From Peribacillus frigoritolerans (GTDB taxonomy: Bacteria; Bacillota; Bacilli; Bacillales; DSM-1321): 64,000 nucleotides of DNA. Shown here one piece after another: positions 28,357 to 37,378 of this stretch; within the stretch, counting starts at the first letter, position 1; every line of letters starts with the position of its first letter. The notes below the pieces were generated by a model that was not told where the DNA came from, searched no databases, and saw only the letters and a program-made list of their open reading frames with translations. Position numbers and translations under genes: made by a program. Location of the stretch: assembly GCA_030562215.1 (NCBI GenBank), contig JAUPFL010000002.1, positions 1,240,001 through 1,304,000 of the forward strand, read 5' to 3'.

Positions 28357-29214
28357 ATGCAAACTTTGGAAAAAATCAGCAATCGGTGTTGGTATCAAAC
28401 ACCTGTTTCAGAAACGGATAGACCTATTCTAGGTGTAGTGGTTGGAGATAACAGATCGTTAATGATTGATGCAGGAAATTCAGAAGCACATGCTAATTGT
28501 TTTCTTAAAGAGCTTAAAGAACAAGGTATTCCACTTCCAAACATCGTTGTGCTTACACATTGGCACTGGGATCATATCTTTGGTTTGTCTGCTTTGAATA
28601 TGCTGTCTGTTGCTTCTATTCAAACGAAAGCTAAAATTAAGAACCTTGTTACGTACGAATGGACAGATTCTGCTTTAGAAGAACGAGTGAAATCGGGATT
28701 GGAAATTGAATTTTGTGCCAATGCAATCAAAAAAGAATTTGGAAGTGAAAGGAATATTATTATATCATTACCAGATTTAGCCTTTGAACAGAGAATGGAG
28801 CTTGATCTTGGAGGAGTATCATGTCTTTTGCAGCATGTAGGTGGCAATCATTCCCCAGACTCTATCATTGTCTATATCAAAGAAGAAAAAATACTATTCC
28901 TTGGCGACTCTATTTATGCAGATATCTATTCAAACAAAAGGAATTATACGACTCAAAGTACGATTCAATTATTGGACACAATCGATCAATTTGATGCTGA
29001 AATCTACGTCCTATCCCATTGGAAGCCGATATCGAAGGATGAATATCAGAAAGAAGCAATACTATTAAGGACTGTAGCCACCTTGACAGATAAATATGAG
29101 GGACGCTTTGAAGATATAAAGAACTCTTATCAACTCCAGCTAAACAGAGAGCTAAATGAAGAAGAGCTTGAAACAATTGGATACTTTGTGAACGGGTTCG
29201 AAATAAATAATTAG
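28357..29214 (+). CDS. MBL-fold metallo-hydrolase
   Basis: 285 residues, intact, with a GGGGGAAAG RBS. Zinc motif THWHWDHIFG, then HVGGNHSPDSIIVYI, LFLGDSIYADIYS and LSHWKPISKDEY. Belongs to the broad glyoxalase-II-like MBL group; substrate unknown. The C-terminal ~60 residues are helical and carry the segment QLNRELNEEELETIGYF. Single gene between repeat copies. Confidence 0.85.
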   Translation: MQTLEKISNRCWYQTPVSETDRPILGVVVGDNRSLMIDAGNSEAHANCFLKELKEQGIPLPNIVVLTHWHWDHIFGLSALNMLSVASIQTKAKIKNLVTYEWTDSALEERVKSGLEIEFCANAIKKEFGSERNIIISLPDLAFEQRMELDLGGVSCLLQHVGGNHSPDSIIVYIKEEKILFLGDSIYADIYSNKRNYTTQSTIQLLDTIDQFDAEIYVLSHWKPISKDEYQKEAILLRTVATLTDKYEGRFEDIKNSYQLQLNRELNEEELETIGYFVNGFEINN

Positions 29215-29300
29215 CTTAGAGATCAGTCCTCAAGGTTTTTAAGAATTCCTATTTAGTTAACGGTGGGCATTTTGAAAAAATTGGAGACGGTGCTTTTCTT

Positions 29301-29382
29301 AATGAACGGAGGCGTTAGCTGAAGATTGGAGCTGTCTTTAAGGCAGCTTTTTCTTATGGAACTATAGGGGCAGGATAGTTGT
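29301..29382 (+). repeat. Accessory-region repeat, copy B (full)
   Basis: Left end AACGGAGGCGTTAGCTGAAG, hairpin GAGCTGTCTTTAAGGCAGCTTTTT, right end CTTATGGAACTATAGGGGCA then GGATAGTTG. This is the complete left-hairpin-right form, ~82 bases. A further partial left end (TTAACGGTGGGCA) lies at ~29258. Confidence 0.8.
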
Positions 29383-29473
29383 GAAAAACAATTTTTATCT
29401 ATAATTGGTAATATATTCATAATGGTAGAGGGGGTGGGTGTTACTTTAGATGATATTTTGCATGATAAAAATA

Positions 29474-29504
29474 AAAAAGCTAACTCAAAATAGTAGCTTT
29501 TTTA
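29474..29504. terminator. Bidirectional terminator AAAAAAGCTA/TAGCTTTTTT
   Basis: Stem AAAAAAGCTA / TAGCTTTTTT immediately after the stop of the minus-strand small gene at 29508. Confidence 0.8.
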
Positions 29505-29507
29505 AAT

Positions 29508-29731
29508 TTACTTGATTCCAATAACTAGACTATCTCGTGCTGCTCTCAACAACTTCAGTTGTAATGGTATCTTTTCTTTTTTGTATAATGCTTCCTCTAC
29601 AAAATACTTCATATCATCTTGTTTTCAGTAAATGATTCCAAGTCAAGTCTTTTCAGCTTCATATAAACATTGTATTTGATTCCTTTCCATAGGAACGATT
29701 CGAATTCCCCGCCTACCAATTCATCAAACAT
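29508..29731 (-). CDS. Small 74-residue hypothetical protein, one frame break
   Basis: ATG 29731 with GGAGGAACC upstream. It begins MFDELVGGEFESFLWKGIKY and continues VYMKLKRLDLESF. Adding one base near 29620 gives DDMKYFVEEALYKKEKIPLQ and the end RAARDSLVIGIK just before a terminator. The corrected length comes out exactly in frame. Family not recognised. Confidence 0.6.
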
Positions 29732-29780
29732 ACTGTTGGTTCCTCCATTCTGTTACTTCTTCAAGTAAGCATTCCGTTTG

Positions 29781-30209
29781 TTAAAGAGACATTTGAAAAT
29801 GATGACAAGTAATATCTAATCCACCTTTGAGGTAAAATCTATGTGCATCATGTCTATGAACACCAGAATCTAAATGAAATTGTTCACAATCATTTTCCTT
29901 TGCTTGACTTATTAGCCAATCCCATAAAATTTTTGCATATCCTTTTTGACGGCTTTTTTCATCTGTAATCAAATCATCTACATAGAAATAATTTCCCCAA
30001 GCTAGAGATTCAGTAATCCTATATCCAGCAGCTGCTTTAACTTCATCATTTTCAATAACTGCAACTAAGTTAAAACCATAATTATCCTGCAATCGTCTAA
30101 TTTTCCCTATGAATTTATCTTCAGTTAAATGTGGTCGTAGTTGTTTAAAAGTGCTAAAAGTAGACAGTATTTCTGAATCTGATTTCATTATTTTTACAAT
30201 TGGTAGCAT
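29781..30209 (-). CDS. GNAT N-acetyltransferase
   Basis: 142 residues, intact. GNAT core: LVAVIENDEVKAAAGYRITE, YFYVDDLITDEKSRQKGYAK (the acetyl-CoA loop RQKGYAK), then LHLDSGVHRHDAHRFYLKGG in the conserved strand-helix order. ATG 30209 follows AGGAGG. Typical small-molecule acetyltransferase; substrate unknown. Confidence 0.85.
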   Translation of the reverse strand: MLPIVKIMKSDSEILSTFSTFKQLRPHLTEDKFIGKIRRLQDNYGFNLVAVIENDEVKAAAGYRITESLAWGNYFYVDDLITDEKSRQKGYAKILWDWLISQAKENDCEQFHLDSGVHRHDAHRFYLKGGLDITCHHFQMSL

Positions 30210-30331
30210 TGTATTTCCTCCTTAATTAAGCCTTTGAATTTGATGGTATCGATATAAGATATTTTATAATGCAATATGACATTTAAAAAGATACAATTAT
30301 GAACAAATGAACATGTCAGAGGAGGCTGAAA

Positions 30332-30436
30332 ATGGAAAATAATATTTTTGTTTTGGAAGAGACCCCCAAAAAATATAAACAAATCATGGTTCTATCGGGT
30401 GCGTTAGTTGAAAAGATCAATCGGAGCTGTCTTTAA
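30332..30436 (+). pseudogene. Small gene start overrun by repeat copy C
   Basis: GGAGG lies nine bases before ATG 30332. The peptide starts MENNIFVLEETPKKYKQIM and then runs directly into the repeat's left end (from ~30392), which codes LSGALVEKINRSCL and a stop. The genuine part is cut at the repeat boundary, so the repeat appears to have inserted into or fused onto a gene. Confidence 0.5.
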
Positions 30437-30482
30437 GGAAGTTCTTTTTCTTATGAAGCTAAGGAGTAGTTTAGTGTAATTA
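30392..30482 (+). repeat. Accessory-region repeat, copy C (full)
   Basis: Left end CTATCGGGTGCGTTAGTTGA, a hairpin region GAGCTGTCTTTAAGGAAGTT with T-tract, right end CTTATGAAGCTAAGGAGTAG then TTTAGTG. More diverged on the right than copy B. Confidence 0.8.
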
Positions 30483-30594
30483 GTACACCGTTTATTCGTA
30501 CTGTGCGGTTAAATATTTCTCATTTCTTCCTTAAAATCATCCAATTAAAAAGTGAAGTCACACTCTAAAGCATGGCAGTGTGGAACCTCTTTAG

Positions 30595-31055
30595 AAACAA
30601 AGTGGTGCTAAAAGTGATCGTGAGGACCTGATTAAGGCGTTGGACTATTTAAGGGAAGGTGACAAGCTGGTTGTTTACAAAATAGACAGACTAGCTAGGA
30701 GTACATTTGATTTACAAAAGATTGCTTTGGATTTAGAAGAACGTGGAATAGCTTTAGTAATCATCAAAGAACAGATTGATTTTAGTGCACCATCAGGAAA
30801 GCTAATGTTTACTATGCTGGGGCTATTGCTGAGTTTGAACGTGATCTAATTAAAGATGGAACCACTGAGGGACGTAAAAGGGCTAAGGCACAGGGTAAAC
30901 ATATGGGACGTAAAGGGAAGGACGAGAAGGTCGTTAAGAAGGCGTTAAATCTGTATGATAAAAGAGAATTTAACAGTTTAAGCGTTAATGATATAGCTAA
31001 AATGACTGGCGTTCCACGTTCCACTATTTACGCTAAAGTGAAAGAGATGAACTAG
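30595..31055 (+). pseudogene. Serine recombinase (resolvase/invertase), N-terminus lost
   Basis: Present: QSGAKSDREDLIKALDYL, DKLVVYKIDRLARSTFDLQK, FSAPSGKLMFTML, AIAEFERDLI, EGRKRAKAQGKHMGRKGK and the C-terminal HTH (LSVNDIAKMTGVPRSTIYAK). The start of the catalytic domain with the nucleophilic Ser (usually YARVSTxxQ) is absent: a stop precedes residue KQSGA. One G is missing in GGGG near 30825. The usual R-E-R-T reads K-D-G-T here. A truncated, inactive recombinase next to repeat copy C; a 45-base piece of its sequence recurs at 35313. Confidence 0.85.
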
Positions 31056-31178
31056 CAAATAGCTAATCGTGTTTTTTAACTTTAAAATTATTTAAAGGGT
31101 GATTTTAAGCGTCTACTAACTGTACTAATTGGTGTACAGTAATCTTACATGTAAGAGAATAGTTAACATAAGCATTGA

Positions 31179-31207
31179 AAAAGGATCTTCAAATCGAAGA
31201 CCCTTTC
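31179..31207. terminator. Stem-loop between recombinase and lipoprotein
   Basis: AAAGGATCTTC / GAAGACCCTTT with an AAATC loop and one mismatch, eight bases after the stop of the minus-strand lipoprotein gene. It is the likely terminator of that gene and possibly of both convergent units. Confidence 0.65.
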
Positions 31208-31214
31208 TTAGTGC

Positions 31215-32207
31215 CTATTTAGTTAATGGTATTTTAATATCATCACCAACTTCAAGAATACTATCTTGGCGATCCTTAACCGGAGCAAAAATCATAATAT
31301 ATTCGTCCTCTGCGCCCTCTACTTCACACTTACTAAAAACTGGATCAACTTTTTCACCAGCAGATTTCAAGAATACACCAGATTTTTTATCATCAACGAT
31401 ATAACCGTATTCTTTATCAACTTTCCTTGCATTAAGAAATTTATCTTCTAATTTGCTCATTACTCTGTATTGCATTCCACTTTCATCTTTTAGGAGTTTT
31501 GTGTCAGACCCAGTAACAACTACTCTTGTTTCAAATGCTGAAAACTCTATCTGCTTAATCTTGTATGTTTCGTTTTCAAACGTGAATTCTCTATTTATTT
31601 CTACGGTTTCTCTTTTGAGACGGCAGATTGATCGAGTTTAAAATCGAGTGGCCATGTCGTTTGTAAACTGTCCCTCCCACTGTCATTCCAAATTGTCAAA
31701 TTTTCGATTTCTAAACGAATGTCTTGGCCTTCATATTTTTTGATTGATTCAAAGGATAAGGCTTCAGCCATCTTGTTTTCTTTACTATCGTAATAGTTAC
31801 TTCCCCATCCTACATTGTCTAACTTCTTTCGTTCATCTCCAACAATCAAGTAGATTGAACTTACACCCTCAAAAAGGTCGATATAATGTTTTTTAAATTT
31901 GTTTTTTCACTTTGATAGGTCAGTAACAGTTTTGTTTCCTTTTCATCCGTCAACACCCTGTTAAAATGCAATGTTATGTCATGTTTTTTATCATAAAATG
32001 TTTGATCAAGAACTTGGCCATGTCCTAGTTTAATTGCCGCCTTAACACCTGTATCATCAATATGTTTGCTCAAAAATATTTTATCGTCGTTCTTAACTGT
32101 TTCAGCTTGTGAATTAACACTCTCAGTAGTAGAATTTTGTGTTTTGGAGCCACAAGCTGATAGTATCAATAACATTAATAAAAAAGTAATTAATATTTTT
32201 TAGACAT
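31215..32207 (-). CDS. Lipoprotein of unknown function, three frame breaks
   Basis: ATG 32207 follows AAGGAG. Adding one A to the A-run near 32195 restores a lipoprotein signal, SKKILITFLLMLLILSACGS, with lipobox LSAC. The extracellular part has LGHGQVLDQTFYDKKHDI, VSSIYLIVGDERKKLDN, LEIENLTIWN and EVEGAEDEYIMIFAPVKDRQ. Other breaks are near 31870-31890 and 31622 (AAAAGAG, one A short). Corrected length ~331. The domain style recalls the C-terminal regions of DUF4179/DUF5643 Bacillus proteins, but I am not sure. Confidence 0.65.
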
Positions 32208-32551
32208 CTAATTTCTCCTTTTTATAAGGGATGTCCAATTTCAACAAATGAAAATGCACAATACCCTTTCTTTATTTGTTGTATTTTACCACATAAATCC
32301 ATAAATGAATTCTTACCTTATTAATATTTTGGTGCATACTTCATACAAAACTAGTTAACATAATTGTAATTTCAGGAAGTAGCTAAAAAAACCAAACCAG
32401 TGTATGGTATCAGCGGTTTGGTTCTTATGGCACTAACGGGGCAGTTTAGTTTAATAAGACTTTTAGAGTGAAGGTACCAGTTTAAACCTTTTTAGGAAAA
32501 ATGTCGTATATAGATTAGGGAAATGTTTTTTTAGAATAGGAGGAACAGGTC
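32208..32551. other. Gap with repeat copy D
   Basis: Holds the lipoprotein promoter region on the minus strand and repeat copy D (32387-32457). No gene seen. Confidence 0.6.
32387..32457 (+). repeat. Accessory-region repeat, copy D (hairpin + right end)
   Basis: Hairpin with arms AACCAAACC / GGTTTGGTT (a different stem from the other copies) followed by CTTATGGCACTAACGGGGCA and GTTTAGTTTAATAAG. The right end is conserved while the hairpin sequence is not. Confidence 0.75.
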
Positions 32552-32653
32552 ATGTTAGGGGATATTATATATCAAGTTATTGTTTTCGGAGGTATAGCAT
32601 TAATTTTAGGTGTTTTAGGTTATTTATTTTTTAAGAAGACCAAGAAAAGCTAA
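32552..32653 (+). CDS. Single-pass 33-residue membrane peptide
   Basis: ATG 32552 with AGGAGG nine bases upstream. One TM helix (YQVIVFGGIALILGVLGYLF) followed by a positive tail FKKTKKS, so C-terminus inside is predicted. It sits alone between repeat copies D and E. Could be a small regulatory or toxin-like membrane peptide; no partner seen. Confidence 0.5.
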   Translation: MLGDIIYQVIVFGGIALILGVLGYLFFKKTKKS

Positions 32654-32669
32654 TTAAATTTCTAATTCA

Positions 32670-32690
32670 AGTATCGGGTGCGTTAGTTGA
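32670..32690 (+). repeat. Accessory-region repeat, left-end copy E
   Basis: AGTATCGGGTGCGTTAGTTGA, same as the left end of copy C. No hairpin or right end follows. Confidence 0.7.
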
Positions 32691-32746
32691 TTAAGGAACA
32701 CAAAAAAATGATTTTTTTATAAGAATAATCCAGTTTAATATTATAA

Positions 32747-32785
32747 GGGCATGTTTTGATTCATCTTTTTCAAAACATGCCCTTT
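32747..32785. terminator. Intrinsic terminator GGGCATGTTTTGA
   Basis: Perfect 13-bp stem GGGCATGTTTTGA / TCAAAACATGCCC, then TTTC. It is about 95 bases after the 33-residue peptide gene. Confidence 0.8.
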
Positions 32786-33042
32786 CTATTTATTCGTTCA
32801 CCTTATTAATATACATTTTTTTCTAAATGAACACTTGAATATTTAATTCACATCTATTAAACTAGTGGATAGTTGTTAAAAAACACCAGAAAAGGAAAAA
32901 TTTAGTTATTCTCTATTTGAAAAACACTGAATTTGATCCTTTTTTGGCGAGAGAATTAAATATCTAATAAATGGATATTGGAGGTTTTTGTTCTTAACAA
33001 ATTATTATCATGCAAAAAAAAAAAACTGAGGGAGATTAGAGA

Positions 33043-35200
33043 ATGAGAATACCAAAAAAGATAATAGGTATATGCGGAGCTGTAGGATTATTATTTGGGG
33101 GGACAACAACATTTGCTGCCACTTCTACGAATACTCCTCAAGTTGTTAAACATGAGAAAAAGGTAGAAGGAAACATACAAGAGGAGATTATAAAAGTAGA
33201 TAGTAGCGAAGTTAAAAAAGGGAAATCCTTACTTATTTTAATAATAACAAACCAAAGAAGTATAAAGAAAATGAGGTTATCGTAAAATTTAAAAAGAATT
33301 ACTCCATAAAAAGTCTAGGATCCCTGAGCACTACTTTAGGTTTAACAAATGCAAAAGAATTGAATAAAGAAGGAACACATGTAATGAAATTTTCCAAAAA
33401 TAAAAAGATGGCAGATGTGTTAAAAGAACTTAACGCTTCTTCTAATGTTGAGTATGTAGAGCCAAACTATGTATATCAACCGACAGCAGTTACAGATCCC
33501 CTATATAACGAACTATGGGGACTTAAAAATACTGGACAGGAAATATTAGGGCAAGTTGGTAAAAAAGGTATTGATATAAGTGCGGAAGCAGCATGGGCTA
33601 ATACAAAGGGCAGTTCCTCTCTTGTTATTGGAGTGATTGATACAGGAATCGAAATTAATCACCCAGAATTAAAAGATAGAATTTGGGTAAACACTGAAGA
33701 AATTCCTAACGATGGAATCGATAATGATAAAAATGGATATATAGACGATGTAAACGGCTGGAATTTTTATGATAAAAATAATAAATTGTTCATTCGAGGA
33801 GAGGAAGACTTCCACGGAACTCATGTTGCAGGAACAATAGCTGCAAAAGCAAATAAAATTGGAGTTACCGGTATTGCTCCAAATGTAAAAATTATGCCTC
33901 TCAAGTTTATCGGACCATATGGAGGGTACGAATCTGATGCGATCGCTGCCATTGAATATGCTAAGGTAAAAGGTGTAAAGATTTTGAATAACTCATGGGG
34001 TGGAGGAGAAAATTCACAAGCATTAAAGGATGCTATTAAAAACTCAGGTACCTTATTTATAGCTGCGGCAGGTAACTCTGCAGAGAACTCGGATACAAGT
34101 CCAATGTATCCAGCTGCATATGATTTGCCTAATATTCTTTCTGTAGCCTCTATTAACAATACAGGAAATCTTTCATATTTTTCTAACTACGGTGCAAAAA
34201 GCGTAGATGTCGCTGCTCCTGGTGAAGGTATTTTAAGTACAACCCCAAGTGTGGAAGGAGACTATTCTAAGGCTTATGAATATCTTGATGGAACATCCAT
34301 GGCTACCCCGCATGTTACAGGAGTAGCAGCGTTAGTAAAAGCGCACATTCATCATATACTCCCGTTCAAATCAAGGATGCTATCTTGAGAACCACTACGA
34401 AGCTGTCTTCATTAACAGGAAAAGTTGTTACGGGAGGACTTGTGAATGCAGGGAGAGCAGTTAATTTCGAGGTGGATTCTGATATTCCTGGTATTACTTG
34501 GAAAGGAGGGAGTATCAGTACTTCACTTGATGCAAGTAAAGATAAAAATGATGTTTATTCTATTAAACTATTAAAAGGGGAAAAGGTGAAGGCTACACTA
34601 ACAGGTGATTCCGGGACGGATTTTGATTTATATTTATATAACGACACTACAAAGACTGTAAATTCGAGCAACGGCATTGTAGCACATTCAGAAATTACAA
34701 ATTCATCCAAGGAGTCCTTTACTTTTACAGCTCCTAAAACAGGCACATATTATTTGAATGCCCACGCTTTTAGTGGAGCTGGAAAATACACTCTTTCTGT
34801 TACAGAAGGCATTGGAGCAGGAACATATGAAAATACGAGTAAATATTTTGGATATGAAGGAACATGGAATAAAATATCCGATGGAAGTGCATCGGCAAGC
34901 TCATACACAAGTACAAACCAAACCGGTACAACTGTGAAAATTGTGTTTAATGGTACAGGAATATCCTATAAAGCTATAAAAAATGACAAACAAGGAATTG
35001 TAAAAGTGACATTGGACGGAAAATCAGCAAATTATAGCTTGCATGCTGCTACTCCTAAGTATAAAGAAGAAATCTTCAGTAAAACAGGACTAACTGCAGG
35101 TAAGCACGTATTATCTATTGAATGGACTGGTCAGGCAGATCCTGTTGCCCGTAAAACTTCTACGGAGGTAAATGTTGATTCCATCTCAGTTTTAAAATAG
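33043..35200 (+). CDS. Secreted subtilisin-like serine protease with PPC domain, two frame breaks
   Basis: Signal peptide (RIPKKIIGICGAVGLLFGG ... FAA), inhibitor-type prodomain (NEVIVKFKKNYSIKSLGSL, VEYVEPNYVY), S8 catalytic domain with Asp in VIDTGIEINHPE, His in HGTHVAGTIA, Asn in AAAGNSAE and Ser in GTSMATPHVTG, then a PPC domain (SGTDFDLYLYND ... TGTYYLNAHAFSGAGKYTLSV) and a C-terminal beta-rich domain. Breaks: near 33240 (one T short) and near 34350 (CACATTCATC, one T short, restores YTPVQIKDAI). ATG 33043 with GGGAG. Extracellular scavenging or processing protease; AT-rich like the rest of the accessory stretch. Confidence 0.9.
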
Positions 35201-35216
35201 TTGTTATATAGAGTAT

Positions 35217-35259
35217 ACCCTTAGCTTCCTCCATAAAGAGGATAAAGCTAAGGGTTTTT
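35217..35259. terminator. Intrinsic terminator after the subtilase
   Basis: Stem ACCCTTAGCTTt / aAAGCTAAGGGT with an inner imperfect stem and a T5 tail, beginning 17 bases after the stop codon. Confidence 0.85.
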
Positions 35260-35312
35260 GTAGTCGGGAAATCCTGAATTTGAGTGGTGAAAATTATCCA
35301 TAAAACGGTAGT

Positions 35313-35361
35313 GTACCATCAGGAAAGCTAATGTTTCCATGCCTGGGACTATTTCTGAGTA
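35313..35361 (+). repeat. Second fragment of the serine-recombinase gene
   Basis: ACCATCAGGAAAGCTAATGTTT ... CTGGG-CTATT-CTGAGT matches 30788-30834 of the recombinase (the PSGKLMFTML-AIAE region) with a few differences. It ends exactly where the beta-helix remnant begins, so it marks a recombination scar. Confidence 0.65.
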
Positions 35362-35640
35362 AAATCAAATGGGATATTTAAGCGAGTTAACAAAGTACTC
35401 GTTCCAACCAATTGAACGTTTGCCTTTAGATGAATTAATGGTTCTGTATAATTACCAGGTCCAATAGAAATAGCATAGCGTTTAATTGGAGAAGCATCTG
35501 TGATAGATGCCATTGCTGCAGTAACTGTCAAGAATGGAAAACATTCACTACCGTCAGCAGTCGCATCATTACCATCTTAATTTACATAAACGATTTGAAT
35601 CGCTGTTGGTGGAGTATGCTGTTGCACAGTTTGCGTCAAC
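35362..35640 (-). pseudogene. Fragment of a beta-helix (pectin-lyase-like) surface protein
   Basis: The minus strand reads PTAIQIVYVN-stop-DGNDA, then TADGSECFPFLTVTAAMASI and RYAISIGPGNYTEPLIHLKA and NVQLVGTSTLLTRLNIPFD. This is the opening repeat of right-handed beta-helix proteins seen in Bacillus surface/exosporium or phage-tail-spike proteins. One nonsense codon (TAA near 35580) replaces a residue, and the frame ends at the recombinase fragment, so only ~90 residues remain. Confidence 0.65.
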
Positions 35641-35644
35641 TCTA

Positions 35645-35706
35645 CAATAAGGCAGGTTGCTGAGGCAGCCTTTTATGGAACTAAAGGTCCAGGTTAATTT
35701 AATAAG
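35645..35706 (+). repeat. Accessory-region repeat, copy F (hairpin + right end)
   Basis: AATAAGGCAGGTTGCTGAGGCAGCC hairpin as in copy A, then TTATGGAACTAAAGGTCCAG and GTTAATTTAATAAG. Confidence 0.8.
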
Positions 35707-35788
35707 GGAATTAAAAAGGGGATACAGTACATACTGCATCCTCTAATCTTTTGCTTCATAAAGTAGTCCGTTGTAAGTGAAGGGTTAA

Positions 35789-35965
35789 CTAAAAATGATG
35801 GTATTCATGAACAATTCTAGAACCAAGTCCAGCAGCGACAAGTGAATAATCTCGAGATATTTTCAACTTATTTCCCTAGTGTTTTTCAATAAAAAGTCCG
35901 GCTCCTAATGGAATATTATAAATTAAAAAAGCTACAGCTACATAAGAATCTGGGATTGAGGGGCT
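35789..35965 (-). pseudogene. Possible membrane-protein C-terminal remnant
   Basis: Two adjoining frames on the minus strand: IPDSYVAVAFLIYNIPLGAG then LFIEKH-stop, and SRDYSLVAAGLGSRIVHEY then a stop. Both look protein-like but no start or complete domain is present. Low confidence. Confidence 0.3.
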
Positions 35966-35986
35966 AAAAGACTTATTGATTTGAAT

Positions 35987-36514
35987 CTATATCTCCTTAG
36001 TTATATCAGCCTTTAACAACTTTTGTTGACCATAAATTTTTTCAAAAAGAATTCCTGTTAAATAGTAAAACACGAGGCCAAAACAAATGTGAATAAGTGT
36101 AAATTTAGGACCAAATGAAGTGAATTCATATACTAGAACTGGCAATTTCACTGTTGACCAAGCTCCTAAGAAAAACACTATATAGCGGACACTGGCTCCT
36201 TTTTTCAATAAAAGTACTGCAATTGGAAAGGCTATATAAAGAGGGCCCGCAGCTACTGTTGCTAATGATAAGGTGAAGAAGACACCGTATATACCTGATT
36301 TTTCACCCATATATCGAATGAGTGATTCTTTCTTTATCCATTGATCCAATAATCCCACTAATATAAATATAGGAGGAAGTAGGAATAACATATCCAAAAT
36401 ACTTTTACCAGTTAATTGAACTGTTGTCATAGCGATAGCTTGATTCATAAATGCAATAAGAAGAAGCCCTAATAATAAAATGAAAAAGAACCGATATCTT
36501 TTTAGTTTTTTCAA
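35987..36514 (-). CDS. Permease half 2 (DUF318/nucleoside-recognition-like)
   Basis: 175 residues if TTG 36514 is the start; its TTG overlaps the TGA of the upstream half gene. Five hydrophobic segments, with FLLPPIFILVGLLDQWI, IRYMGEKSGIYGVFF, AGPLYIAFPIAVLLLKKGAS and FFLGAWSTVKLPVLVYEF. A longer frame to 36895 exists but only antisense-like, cysteine-rich sequence lies before TTG. The MGEKSGIYG and AGPLYIAFP motifs mirror GENSGLLG and SFIVFPLG in half 1, so the two are related halves of one transporter. Confidence 0.75.
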   Translation of the reverse strand: MKKLKRYRFFFILLLGLLLIAFMNQAIAMTTVQLTGKSILDMLFLLPPIFILVGLLDQWIKKESLIRYMGEKSGIYGVFFTLSLATVAAGPLYIAFPIAVLLLKKGASVRYIVFFLGAWSTVKLPVLVYEFTSFGPKFTLIHICFGLVFYYLTGILFEKIYGQQKLLKADITKEI

Positions 36515-36993
36515 GTCATCACCACCCAAATAATCAAAGCAAATAGAAGAGACATTATTATGGCAGAAATATTTCGTGCATAAGCAAAACTTCGTCCAAA
36601 AGTTTTTTGTTCCATAGATAAAGTTGTAAGTCCTACAGACATTAATGTCGACATTAATACCGCTACTTGTGGAAGAGCAGCACCATTTTGAACTAATGTA
36701 TGTCCGAGAGGAAAGACGATAAAGCTTGGAACTAAAGCAATTGAGCCAATGAGTGTTGAATAAATGATGCCTAGTAAGCCAGAATTTTCGCCAATAATTG
36801 AAGAAATAAGGGACGGCGTCAATAAAGATAATGCGAGCCCAACAAAAAGCATAATAGCTAATAAATCCGGTAAAACATTGTGAAACATTTTCCATGAACT
36901 TAATAAGGCCGCCTTTGTTTTATATTTATCTTTTGTAAAAGAAATACCTAAATAAATAATGGCTATAGTATATAGAATAATTCCATTAATCAT
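36511..36993 (-). CDS. Permease half 1 (DUF318/nucleoside-recognition-like)
   Basis: 160 residues, intact, four to five hydrophobic segments: SSWKMFHNVLPDLLAIMLFV, SIIGENSGLLGIIYS, VPSFIVFPLGHTLVQNGAAL and the end FALIIWVVMT. It overlaps the PadR gene by 8 bases and half 2 by 4, so all three are translated from one message. Together the halves have the two-fold repeat expected of ArsP/YraQ-type permeases. Substrate unknown. Confidence 0.75.
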   Translation of the reverse strand: MINGIILYTIAIIYLGISFTKDKYKTKAALLSSWKMFHNVLPDLLAIMLFVGLALSLLTPSLISSIIGENSGLLGIIYSTLIGSIALVPSFIVFPLGHTLVQNGAALPQVAVLMSTLMSVGLTTLSMEQKTFGRSFAYARNISAIIMSLLFALIIWVVMT

Positions 36994-37327
36994 TATTTTG
37001 AGCCTTCCATTCTTTATATTTCTCTTGGAAAAACTCTAAATTTTTAATTTTTTCTTCAATATCTATTTGAAAATCTTCTAATTTTCTTCTTCCAACTGTA
37101 GTGATTTTGTACATCCTTATCGGTTTATCTCGATCAGATGTATCCAGATAAGACTCAACAGCGCCTTCTTCCTCTAATTTTTTTAGTGTGCGATATAATA
37201 TGGCACTATCAATTGGATTGATGGGAAGCTCTTCCTCACATTTTTTCAGAAGTTTCCCTCCATAGTTATCTCCCTCTGTTAAAAACAGCAATAGAAATGC
37301 ACCTGTATGTCTCCCTGTATGTTTCAT
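36986..37327 (-). CDS. PadR-family regulator
   Basis: 113 residues, intact. Winged HTH: TGAFLLLFLTEGDNYGGKLL, PIDSAILYRTLKKLEEEGAV, wing ESYLDTSDRDKPIRMYKITT, followed by a C-terminal dimerisation helix (FQIDIEEKIKNLEFFQEKYK). First gene of the operon with the two permease halves. A perfect 17-base palindrome overlaps its likely promoter, so self-repression is probable. Confidence 0.85.
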   Translation of the reverse strand: MKHTGRHTGAFLLLFLTEGDNYGGKLLKKCEEELPINPIDSAILYRTLKKLEEEGAVESYLDTSDRDKPIRMYKITTVGRRKLEDFQIDIEEKIKNLEFFQEKYKEWKAQNND

Positions 37328-37378
37328 GAAATATATAACCTCCTAATTTTAATGTGAAAAATTTTTTCGGTAACAAGT

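Larger units (their letters stand above)
32654..33042. other. Gap with repeat end and terminator
   Basis: Contains repeat left end E (32670-32690) and the terminator 32747-32785; the rest is AT-rich and is likely to hold the subtilase promoter. No gene. Confidence 0.6.

Noticed and set aside
36515..36895. Long N-terminal extension of permease half 2
   Set aside because: The extension is antisense-like, Cys/aromatic-rich and overlaps half 1 in another frame; the TTG at 36514 with TTGA overlap is the sensible start.
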